This document shows, piece after piece, positions 1 through 5,567 of a stretch of 5,679 nucleotides of DNA. Where the stretch lies: contig CAMUXX010000071.1 in NCBI GenBank assembly GCA_947164805.1, positions 1 through 5,679 of the forward strand, given 5' to 3'. The position numbers were made by a program, and so were the translations under genes. Origin of the DNA: an uncultured Elusimicrobia bacterium. Its GTDB lineage: Bacteria; Elusimicrobiota; Elusimicrobia; Elusimicrobiales; Elusimicrobiaceae. Positions within the stretch are counted from its first letter, which is position 1; every line of letters starts with the position of its first letter. The notes beneath the pieces are model-generated. The model was given only the letters and a program-made list of their open reading frames with translations. It was not told the origin of the DNA and searched no databases.

Positions 1-269
1 ATTTCCGATATATCTTTTTGGGGTATCGCTGTGGGTTTTTTAGATTTTTTGTCTAAAGATTCTTCCTTTGTAACCTTTGTCTTTACCGGGGTGGTTGTAG
101 TATGTACCTTGCTTAAAATTATGTATATAGATAAAACTACCGTAAACAAAATTACCGTTACAATTAAAATATTAAGCCAAGTTTGAAAATCAGTATAGTC
201 AAAAATAATTTTCAACACAAATAAAATTAAAAGTATAATTAAAAGTACTGCTAAGAATAGACCTATCAT
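1..269 (-). CDS. Two-helix membrane protein, N-terminal part (truncated by window edge)
   Basis: An open frame starts with ATG at 269-267 and stays open for 89 codons to the window edge, so the C-terminus is missing. Translation gives [20 protein letters not shown], then a short polar turn with D24 and D27. A second hydrophobic stretch spans about residues 31-53, and a Lys/Thr-rich tail follows (about 54-89, ending near IPQKDISE). Two transmembrane helices therefore sit at the N-terminus, with a basic soluble part beginning after them. The ATG overlaps the TGA of the preceding gene as ATGA (266-269), and a GAGGT ribosome-binding site lies 6 bp upstream (276-280), which together make the start convincing. 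It is the last visible gene of the lpoB operon. I do not recognise the family; the cytoplasmic or periplasmic placement of the basic tail is unknown. Confidence 0.72.
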   Translation of the reverse strand, partial: MIGLFLAVLLIILLILFVLKIIFDYTDFQTWLNILIVTVILFTVVLSIYIILSKVHTTTTPVKTKVTKEESLDKKSKKPTAIPQKDISE

Positions 270-778
270 TTTTTTACCTCGCTGTTATTAACTAATTTTT
301 CTGCAAATTGTAGAAAATCTTTATTTTTCATAATTTCTGTTGCCATTTTATGGAAGGTTTCATCCTGGGAATATTTTATAAAAATATCTCTCACTTCCGG
401 TTTGTAAACTATTTGTAAATAATTTTCCTCATTTAATTCTTCTTCCGGTATTGCAGCATAAATCTCTTTAATAAATTCTTGCATTTTAGGGTTTTTGCTG
501 TAAGTTTCAACAGTTTGTTTTTCTTCTTCCGTTAATTCTACTTTTAAAACCGGCTTTACTATTTCTTTTTCTTGTGTAAAATCTTCTTGTATTTTAGTAA
601 TTAAAACTTTTTCTTTTTCATCATCATTTTTAATTTGTGCAAATGGGGAAAAGGTTTGCTCCTCCTCTATTTCTTGTTCCGGAGAGGGGAGAAAACTCCC
701 AACCCTCCGTACAAGGAAATTTGCACATAACATCGCAAGCGAGAATGCCAGCAATGCTACGTATAACTTCTTTTTCAT
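266..778 (-). CDS. Single-pass membrane protein with C-terminal 13-residue helical repeats, unknown function
   Basis: The 170-residue product begins with a basic n-region (MKKK) and one hydrophobic helix (about residues 5-23) followed by RR. This is a probable uncleaved signal anchor, since no lipobox or good signal peptidase site is visible. A Glu-rich linker (about 31-90) follows, then a helical C-terminal part. Four similar 13-residue units can be aligned there: residues 96-108 ([13 protein letters not shown]), 126-138 ([13 protein letters not shown]), 139-151 ([13 protein letters not shown]) and 152-164 ([13 protein letters not shown]). Each has hydrophobic residues at unit positions 4, 7 or 8, and 11. 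The spacing of Asn/Asp/Pro-started short helices loosely recalls STI1-type repeats, but this is only resemblance. The ATG shares ATGA (775-778) with the end of the FKBP gene and lacks its own purine-rich site, so translation probably depends on reinitiation. Its stop overlaps the next start the same way. Family not recognised. Confidence 0.85.
   Translation of the reverse strand: MKKKLYVALLAFSLAMLCANFLVRRVGSFLPSPEQEIEEEQTFSPFAQIKNDDEKEKVLITKIQEDFTQEKEIVKPVLKVELTEEEKQTVETYSKNPKMQEFIKEIYAAIPEEELNEENYLQIVYKPEVRDIFIKYSQDETFHKMATEIMKNKDFLQFAEKLVNNSEVKK
276..280 (-). promoter_or_regulatory. Ribosome-binding site supporting the truncated last gene
   Basis: GAGGT on the minus strand lies within the last codons of the 170-residue membrane protein, 6 bp before the ATG at 269. 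Together with the ATGA stop-start overlap it supports a real gene running off the window edge. Confidence 0.6.
680..709 (-). repeat. Interrupted GC-rich hairpin within the 170-residue membrane protein gene
   Basis: On the plus strand CGGAG (680-684) pairs with CTCCG (705-709), and inside it GGGAG (687-691) pairs with CTCCC (696-700) around an AAAA loop, with small internal loops of 2 and 4 bases. It falls in the codons just after the membrane helix ([11 protein letters not shown]). No T-run follows in either direction of interest, so it is not a terminator. It may only reflect local codon choice. Confidence 0.4.
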
Positions 779-1458
779 TTAACTTCTAATAATTCCACGT
801 CAAAAATTAATAAAGAATTAGGCTCAATAGGCCCTGCCTGCATATTGCCGTAGGCTGTCTCCGGTGGGCAATATAGAGTGGCTTTTGCACCTGGTTTCAT
901 TTCCTGTAAGGCAATAGTCCAACAAGAAATAACACCGTTTAACGGAAATTCCGCCGGTACCCCGCGTGCAACGGAACTGTCAAAAACAGTGCCGTCTAAT
1001 AATTTGCCGGTATAATGTACTTTTACTGTATCTGCCGCTTTAGGGTTTTTACCCTTACCTTTCTTTTCCGTTTGCATTACGGCACCGTTTGAAAGCACTT
1101 TTGATTTCTTATCTTTTTTGACATTTTTTAAATATTCATCTTGTGCCACTTTACGTTTTGCGCTTAAAGTTGCTTTGTCTTCTTCATATTTTTTTGCAAT
1201 AAGCGGTTTATATTCCTCTAAATTTGTTTGTGATTTGCGGTTAAGTAAAGAGTCGCGCATACCTTGGGAGAAAGATTTATAAGAATCTTCATCTTCCAAA
1301 ATAAGTTGCTTTTTTACATTATTTCCGAGTAAATATCCGAGGGAATACATAACTTTTTCATCGGACTGGTCAGTTTTGGTTTGCTGCACTTGCCCTGCCT
1401 GCGCAAGTAAAGCTGACGAGAATAAACAACAAACAATTAAACTTAAGTATCTTTTCAT
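775..1458 (-). CDS. Periplasmic FKBP-type peptidyl-prolyl cis-trans isomerase (FkpA/Mip type)
   Basis: This 227-residue protein would catalyse cis-trans isomerisation of Xaa-Pro bonds in exported proteins. A Sec signal peptide (residues 1-21, ending AQA before G22) directs it to the periplasm. Residues about 33-120 form the helical, Lys-rich N-terminal domain of Mip/FkpA proteins ([15 protein letters not shown], then FSQGMRDSL), which in that family mediates dimerisation. The FKBP domain spans about 142-227. By alignment to FKBP12, the pocket residues are kept: Y149, F159, D160, F171, V176, I177, W180, Y203 and F219. Oddities: the Gly of the usual VIxGW motif is Cys (C179), and another Cys (C197) precedes PPETAYG; these are the only cysteines of the mature protein. 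An AAGGAG site (1465-1470) lies 6 bp before the ATG, directly after the stop of the upstream lipoprotein gene. The stop overlaps the next start. Family certain; exact orthology to fkpA or mip is not claimed. Confidence 0.95.
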   Translation of the reverse strand: MKRYLSLIVCCLFSSALLAQAGQVQQTKTDQSDEKVMYSLGYLLGNNVKKQLILEDEDSYKSFSQGMRDSLLNRKSQTNLEEYKPLIAKKYEEDKATLSAKRKVAQDEYLKNVKKDKKSKVLSNGAVMQTEKKGKGKNPKAADTVKVHYTGKLLDGTVFDSSVARGVPAEFPLNGVISCWTIALQEMKPGAKATLYCPPETAYGNMQAGPIEPNSLLIFDVELLEVK

Positions 1459-1470
1459 TTTTATCTCCTT

Positions 1471-2406
1471 TTATTTACGTTCCAAATAATCTAAAACTTT
1501 TTGTTTTACCGCAAGCGCAGCATCTTGGCCGGCTGCTACCAGGCTTCTGAGTTGTGAAGTTTCTTTCCTGGTTGAACCTTCACGTTCGGTCTTTGAATAT
1601 GTTGCAAATATCCCGCCTGTTGCAAGATCTTTTAAGTTAACTGTTGCAGTTGAGGTACACCAATTTAAACCCTGTAAAGTTTTTGATTCATATTTATCAA
1701 CATAAACTTTCATAACAAGTTCAATATCGGCCTGAGGTAAATTTTCACCCACTTGGAAACCTAAGGTATTTAAACTTTCAATGATAGGGGTTTTAATAGT
1801 TTCCTGGTCATCCCCAGTGATTTTGGAAGAAATTTTTACTTCGTAAAAAGCCCTGTTGTATGCAGCGCGTGCATCATATAGAAGTTCTTCGTTGTACGGG
1901 GTAGCATCATAAGATAAGATTTTATATTCATCATCAAGCGGATTCCTGCTTTTTAAAAGTTTTTCCATTTGCAAGGCATATTTAATACGGACAAATTTAT
2001 CCGGTTCTTCATTTAATTTTTTGGTTAAACTTTGTATTTTTGCGTCAATGCCTGTATAATAAGGCTGTAAGGCTTCCATGGCGGGCTGGCGCTCAAGTAT
2101 CGCCATTGCATAATAATGTTTTACACCGTCTTGTTTAACTTTCCATGTTTTTGCAACTTTTGCCAAAGAAAGTATATTATCTCGCCTTGCCTGGCTTTGT
2201 TGGTCAGCAGGCAATGTAGCAAAAATATTTTTAATTTCTGCTAAAGCGGCTGCTTTTGCTGCTTTCTTAGTATCAGCACTTGATACTTTTGAAAGATATT
2301 TATCATAAGGATAATCTTTCAAATTTTCCCTTAATACATTTTTATTGCCACAGGCACACATTAAAGCCAATATCGGCAAAATAACTAACAGTTTTTTTAA
2401 TTTCAT
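1471..2406 (-). CDS. LPP20-like outer-envelope lipoprotein
   Basis: The 311-residue product starts with a lipoprotein signal (MKLKKLLVILPILALMCACG), with C19 as the likely lipidated residue (lipobox MCAC). Asn at position +3 and Gly at +2 do not suggest inner-membrane retention by the E. coli Asp+2 rule. Residues about 32-110 look like the LPP20/FlgT-N type fold. There is a Tyr-rich segment (YPYDKYLSKVSS), an Ala-rich helix (KKAAKAAALAEIKNIF), then the typical W-x(n)-YYAMAILER motif (W88, Y98, Y99). A helical stretch (about 107-165) leads to a C-terminal domain (about 175-308) with beta-rich segments such as ADIELVMKVYVDKYES and STATVNLKDL. Its start is served by AAGGAG at 2411-2416, which overlaps the TAA of the COG3014 gene by one base. 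The role of LPP20-like proteins is not settled; here the position behind lpoB and the COG3014 gene suggests a shared outer-membrane or peptidoglycan task. Family assignment is from motif memory, so moderately sure. Confidence 0.85.
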   Translation of the reverse strand: MKLKKLLVILPILALMCACGNKNVLRENLKDYPYDKYLSKVSSADTKKAAKAAALAEIKNIFATLPADQQSQARRDNILSLAKVAKTWKVKQDGVKHYYAMAILERQPAMEALQPYYTGIDAKIQSLTKKLNEEPDKFVRIKYALQMEKLLKSRNPLDDEYKILSYDATPYNEELLYDARAAYNRAFYEVKISSKITGDDQETIKTPIIESLNTLGFQVGENLPQADIELVMKVYVDKYESKTLQGLNWCTSTATVNLKDLATGGIFATYSKTEREGSTRKETSQLRSLVAAGQDAALAVKQKVLDYLERK

Positions 2407-2410
2407 AATT

Positions 2411-2416
2411 CTCCTT
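2411..2416 (-). promoter_or_regulatory. Ribosome-binding site overlapping the COG3014 stop codon
   Basis: AAGGAG on the minus strand shares its first base with the last base of the TAA stop (2418-2416) of the COG3014 gene and lies 4 bp before the ATG of the LPP20-like gene. A ribosome terminating at this stop would sit on the initiation site, so the two genes are probably translationally linked. It also fixes the LPP20-like start at 2406. Confidence 0.7.
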
Positions 2417-3714
2417 TATTTAGCGCTCCTTAAATATAAGTAAGTATGGCGCCCTTTATTAATTTGTACATCTTTAAAGGTGTGTTCGTCAAGTACTTTT
2501 TCATTTCCGTCAAGTAATTGAACCTTGATTTCGTGTATACCCTCTTCTAACAAAACATTTGCTTCCCTTATTTGTGCGGGTAAAGTAAACCAAGAGCGTG
2601 TATCGGCGCTTTCAGCGGCAGTAAATAGGCCGGTTAAAAGCATATTAACTATGGCACCGACTTGGTCATCTTTCTTATCTACTTGTTTTTGGACTTCTTT
2701 TGTAACTAAAAATTTTATTGCCGCCCTTACTGCGGAATTTATAAAAATTTTATTATATTCTTCGTCAAAGTTCTTTTTAAAATAATAACTTAAATTGCTT
2801 GCCAAATTTGTTTGGCCTATTTCTTTTCCGTCTACAATAATACGCGAGCCTTGAACAATGTAAGGTATTTCTTGTACAATCGGTAAAGCAACCGCAATAG
2901 CGTTTCCGTAAGCCCCTGCTATGGCGGAATTTATTGTGCTTTCACTAACACTTTGGTAACTGCTGTCACTGCCAAGTGCAAAGCCGAATTTATTCCATGC
3001 AACCATTGTTCTCTTAGAAATTAACAGCGGTATATTTCCGTTTAGATGTTGAACTGTCAGCAAACCTTTTGTAGAATCTTTTTTGGTTATTTTGGGTATT
3101 TGCGGCATTGTGGCATAAGAATCGGCAAATTTTAAATAAGCATTTTTTGCATTTTCATAAGAAATGCGTGCATCAGAAAATGCACCCCACATTAAAAAAA
3201 TTTGGCTTGCAAAGTATTGTAAAAACGGATCATCTTTGCCTGTATCTTGGCGGAGTTTATCCAAGTAAAACACCATGCTACGGGTTTCAATTACTGCATC
3301 TTGTAAATTTTGTTCCTGCAAATATGCAAGTATTTTGTAAAAAAATAAATAACCGAGTTCAAAATATTTTAGGCGGTAAGGCTCAGTATAGTCATTGACT
3401 ATAAAACTTGCAAATTTCTGGGATAAACTTTTTGTGTAAAGCCCGGATTGGATATTTTGTGCTTTTGTTAAATCTTGTAAAGTATTTGTGGAATAATTTG
3501 TTGAATCTTGTTGTGTGCTTAAATCAAGATAATATAAACTTGTATCTCGTTTACCGTAAATTTTTTTATTATTTTTAATTCTTGCTTGTGAAGCCTCAAA
3601 GTTATGGTTTTGCATATCCTCTATAACTTTGGTTTTATAACGTACTGAAGGCCCTGTACAAGCGCAGAGCAAAACAATGCAACATACCGCAAGCAGGGCC
3701 TTCAAACTTTGCAT
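2416..3714 (-). CDS. COG3014-type lipoprotein (TPR-like N-terminal half)
   Basis: The 432-residue protein has a lipoprotein signal peptide with lipobox LCAC and lipidated C19, the only cysteine in the mature chain. The N-terminal half is helical and TPR-like (about residues 30-65 and 115-195). It contains the family-like stretch NDYTEPYRLKYFELGYLFFY (107-126), followed by DAVIETRSM (139-147) and a DARISYENAKNAY helix (181-193). The middle holds a small-residue stretch (about 262-280, INSAIAGAYGNAIAVALPIV). The C-terminal part shows the signature ADTRSWFTLPAQI (370-382) and then a beta-rich end, GIHEIKVQLLDG and GRHTYLYL. These match COG3014, an uncharacterised lipoprotein family that I recall as often encoded beside lpoB. 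The gene starts only 3 bp after the lpoB stop. No Shine-Dalgarno sequence precedes the ATG (upstream bases are AAATTATAATTT), which points to coupling to lpoB. A strong inverted repeat lies within its first 23 codons. Biochemical function unknown. Confidence 0.9.
   Translation of the reverse strand: MQSLKALLAVCCIVLLCACTGPSVRYKTKVIEDMQNHNFEASQARIKNNKKIYGKRDTSLYYLDLSTQQDSTNYSTNTLQDLTKAQNIQSGLYTKSLSQKFASFIVNDYTEPYRLKYFELGYLFFYKILAYLQEQNLQDAVIETRSMVFYLDKLRQDTGKDDPFLQYFASQIFLMWGAFSDARISYENAKNAYLKFADSYATMPQIPKITKKDSTKGLLTVQHLNGNIPLLISKRTMVAWNKFGFALGSDSSYQSVSESTINSAIAGAYGNAIAVALPIVQEIPYIVQGSRIIVDGKEIGQTNLASNLSYYFKKNFDEEYNKIFINSAVRAAIKFLVTKEVQKQVDKKDDQVGAIVNMLLTGLFTAAESADTRSWFTLPAQIREANVLLEEGIHEIKVQLLDGNEKVLDEHTFKDVQINKGRHTYLYLRSAK
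3646..3704 (-). repeat. 11-bp perfect GC-rich inverted repeat inside the COG3014 gene start
   Basis: TGAAGGCCCTG (3646-3656) and CAGGGCCTTCA (3694-3704) are exact reverse complements separated by 37 bp. In the mRNA this would form an 11-bp stem from base 11 to base 69 of the coding region, covering the signal-peptide codons. The arms encode parts of LKAL and TGPS. The stem is much richer in G+C than its surroundings. A role in translation or transcript stability is inference. Confidence 0.6.
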
Positions 3715-3717
3715 AAA

Positions 3718-4311
3718 TTATAATTTAAATGCTTTTTTATTGACGTATTTTTTGATTTGTTTTTGACCGTTCCAAAGTATTCTATTTGTTTCAATGTTAA
3801 TAAGTTTTAAATTAACTTGATAAAATACAACACCTTTGCCGTGTAATTCGTCTTTAATATCACTTAATACGCCGCTCAACATATAATCGGCACCGACTTC
3901 TTTGCCAAATGCCTTACGTGTTGCTTCAGAGGAATATTCATCTTGGTCCAAACGTTCTTCGCGCAATTCCCCTCTCTCATTTTTAGAAGCCACAAATTCC
4001 ACTTTGCCACTGTTTATTAAAGCCCTTTGAAGTTCCTCAATAAAAGTATTAGTGTTTATATGTTCCATGGAATCATTTCTGACTGTTCCGACAATTACCA
4101 CCGGTTCTTTGCCTGCTTTTTCTTTTAAGGCTTTGGCATACCAAGCACCATTTAAGCAGTCATCAATCATGGTTTTGGCAACTTCGCGGGAATCAGTATC
4201 GTTCCAACTTCCGCTGACATCTTTAACTTGTTCAACATCCATACGCTTAACTTTTGTTCCGCATGCTAAAAGAAACGGGCAAACAAGCAAAGCGATAAGT
4301 AACTTTTTCAT
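3718..4311 (-). CDS. lpoB: Penicillin-binding protein activator LpoB family lipoprotein
   Basis: LpoB-family lipoproteins sit in the outer membrane and stimulate class A penicillin-binding proteins during peptidoglycan synthesis. This 197-residue protein has a short lipoprotein signal with lipobox LLAC (C17 lipidated). The family features that I recognise follow in order: DVSGSWNDTDSREVA (31-45), PVVIVGTVRNDSMEHINT (70-87), an amphipathic helix (90-101) followed by SGKVEFV, ELREERLDQDEYSSEA (115-130), EVGADYMLSGVL (138-149) and INIETNRILWNGQKQIKK (171-188). E. coli LpoB (213 residues) has a long disordered Pro-rich linker after the lipid anchor; here only about 15 residues separate C17 from the conserved domain. 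The start is set by AGGAGG (4316-4321) 4 bp before the ATG. It is the first gene of the operon, 3 bp ahead of the COG3014 gene. Family membership is firm; the partner penicillin-binding protein is not in the window. Confidence 0.93.
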   Translation of the reverse strand: MKKLLIALLVCPFLLACGTKVKRMDVEQVKDVSGSWNDTDSREVAKTMIDDCLNGAWYAKALKEKAGKEPVVIVGTVRNDSMEHINTNTFIEELQRALINSGKVEFVASKNERGELREERLDQDEYSSEATRKAFGKEVGADYMLSGVLSDIKDELHGKGVVFYQVNLKLINIETNRILWNGQKQIKKYVNKKAFKL

Positions 4312-4338
4312 AGTTCCTCCTGATTAGAATATACCATA

Positions 4339-4368
4339 TTTTTATCATTTAATTGAGGGAGGTGTCAA
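4339..4368 (-). promoter_or_regulatory. Predicted sigma70-type promoter of the lpoB operon
   Basis: On the minus strand a perfect TTGACA -35 box (4368-4363) is followed after 18 bp by TAAAAA (4344-4339; four of six matches to TATAAT). Reading ATAAAA with a 17-bp spacer is an alternative. Transcription would begin around 4330-4335, leaving a leader of roughly 20 bases before the lpoB ATG that contains the AGGAGG site. This is the only sizeable gap in the window, and it precedes the first gene of a tight operon. The -35 is strong and the -10 is weak; a TATATT further downstream (4334-4329) is too distant (29 bp) to pair with it. Confidence 0.5.
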
Positions 4369-4370
4369 GA

Positions 4371-4390
4371 TATAAACCCGAAGGGTTATA
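4371..4390 (-). terminator. Small hairpin at the end of the secreted-protein gene, doubtful terminator
   Basis: On the minus strand TATAACCC, loop TTC, then GGGTTTATA forms a short stem (five continuous pairs around a three-base loop, extended past one unpaired A). It covers the TAA stop of the upstream gene (4388-4386) and sits just before the -35 box of the lpoB promoter. No T-run follows the stem, so it does not look like a standard intrinsic terminator. It may slow or partly stop read-through, or be a chance structure. Confidence 0.3.
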
Positions 4391-5567
4391 GTATAAAATG
4401 GGAATAATGCGAATAGCCTTCTTCAAATTTTTTGTTAATTTTTTCACGGTCATCTTTAGCTTTTTGTTCTAAAGCTTGGTGAATCGGCAGAAGGAAATTT
4501 TTAAGTTCCTCTCTAGTATCAAGTTGTTTTTTTTCGGAGTCAAAAAAGTAGTCAAATATGTCAAAAGATGCCATATCATAGCGGATAGGGTTGTTTTGGT
4601 CTGATAATTCTGCCCTAATTATTTCTAGAACATGGATGGTGGTAATTACTTTACCGATTCTTTGGTATTCAGACATTGTTGGTCCTTTGACTTCTTCATC
4701 CAAATCATCAAAATTATCTATAAAATTAGATGAATATTGTTCAAGGATTTTTTGTGCTTGTTCTACATCATTTTCAAATAAGGGTGCGAAATAATCTGCT
4801 TTTTTAAAAAATTTATTCATAGATACGGCGAAATCTGCCGGTAAATATTTTGAATATGATTCATTTTTTACTTTTTGTATCCTCTGTAATGAATTATCTA
4901 AAGCGACAAATGAATCTTGCAAAAGAATTCGGTCAGCAGTCATAAGTGTTGTCCAAAGTAACATGCCTTTTACGGAAGTGGTTGTTCGGTCAATTGCTTG
5001 TGAAAGTTTTGCAATATCTTTTACTTTTTTACCTCCTTTTAATAATTTAGCTAATTTTGCCGCACCTATACTTACTTGTGCACTTTTTAAACTTACTGTT
5101 GCACCGGCTGAGGTTTTAATAGGAACATAAGAAATCAATTCCCCCGTTATAGGGAAACCTGAAGCTACCAAATAAGATCCTACACAATATGCGGAAATAG
5201 CCAAAACAGTAACTGCTGCTATTGCAACGGTAGTATGTCTTATAGCTTTTTGTATTTTTTGGCGTATATATTCTGGGTTTTGGCTCCATAAAAATGCTAT
5301 ATCATCGTTAATTTCGGCATAAATATCTATAAGCTCCTGATAAGATTTTGAAAAATAAGGGCTTTCTTCCGGAAAGATTCGTACTAGATCATACGTTTCA
5401 TACAGTTTATCCAGGTCTAAAGTACCGTAATCTGTTTGTAATTGTTCTAATCTTGCACTCTCTTTGCTATTGGTGCCGGATTCTGCGTGTAAAGGAGTTA
5501 GACAATTAAACAATATGGCAAACATCAAACAGTAAGAAATTATTTTATGCTTCATTTTCATATTCAT
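4386..5567 (-). CDS. Secreted protein of unknown function with an internal hydrophobic segment
   Basis: The product (393 residues from the ATG at 5567) has a Sec signal peptide. A Lys/Met-rich n-region leads into a hydrophobic core (IISYCLMFAILFNCL) and a probable signal peptidase I site after TPLHA. I number residues here from the in-frame TTG at 5579, four codons upstream. The mature part begins with a helical acidic region (about 35-110). A strong hydrophobic segment with small residues follows (about 116-141, TTVAIAAVTVLAISAYCVGS), then an Ala/Lys-rich amphipathic stretch with KLLKGGKKVKDIAKL (178-192). The remainder is long, charged and helical. The start is ambiguous: ATG codons at 5567, 5561 and 5555 and the TTG at 5579 all lack a good Shine-Dalgarno site, and all overlap the end of the preceding gene (23, 17, 11 and 35 bp). 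Family not recognised. Coupling to the upstream gene suggests the two act together; a promoter after it separates it from the lpoB operon. Confidence 0.82.
   Translation of the reverse strand: MNMKMKHKIISYCLMFAILFNCLTPLHAESGTNSKESARLEQLQTDYGTLDLDKLYETYDLVRIFPEESPYFSKSYQELIDIYAEINDDIAFLWSQNPEYIRQKIQKAIRHTTVAIAAVTVLAISAYCVGSYLVASGFPITGELISYVPIKTSAGATVSLKSAQVSIGAAKLAKLLKGGKKVKDIAKLSQAIDRTTTSVKGMLLWTTLMTADRILLQDSFVALDNSLQRIQKVKNESYSKYLPADFAVSMNKFFKKADYFAPLFENDVEQAQKILEQYSSNFIDNFDDLDEEVKGPTMSEYQRIGKVITTIHVLEIIRAELSDQNNPIRYDMASFDIFDYFFDSEKKQLDTREELKNFLLPIHQALEQKAKDDREKINKKFEEGYSHYSHFIL

Noticed and set aside
1272..1289. AAGATT / AATCTT inverted repeat with a 6-bp loop in the FKBP gene
   Set aside because: It is short and AT-rich, is expected by chance at this base composition, and lies in a conserved-length coding region.
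2525..2785. Plus-strand open frame of 86 codons
   Set aside because: It lies antisense within the well-supported COG3014 gene, has no ribosome-binding site or recognisable domain, and its composition is that of a reversed coding strand.
3108..3398. Plus-strand open frame of 96 codons
   Set aside because: It is antisense to the conserved TPR-like part of the COG3014 gene, with no promoter or binding site; its His/Lys-rich translation looks like an antisense shadow.
3714..3727. 14-bp AT-only palindrome TAAATTATAATTTA at the lpoB/COG3014 junction as an operator
   Set aside because: It consists only of A and T in an AT-rich genome and overlaps a stop codon and the base before a start codon; there is no second copy or promoter near it.
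4052..4327. Plus-strand open frame of 91 codons over the start of lpoB
   Set aside because: It runs antisense through the conserved lpoB coding region and gives no recognisable protein.
4591..4794. Plus-strand open frame of 67 codons
   Set aside because: It is fully antisense to the secreted-protein gene and has no initiation signal.
5031..5040. Internal AAAGGAGGT, a near-perfect ribosome-binding site, inside the secreted-protein gene
   Set aside because: It encodes Lys-Gly-Gly in frame, and no ATG or GTG follows at a usable distance, so an internal start is not supported.
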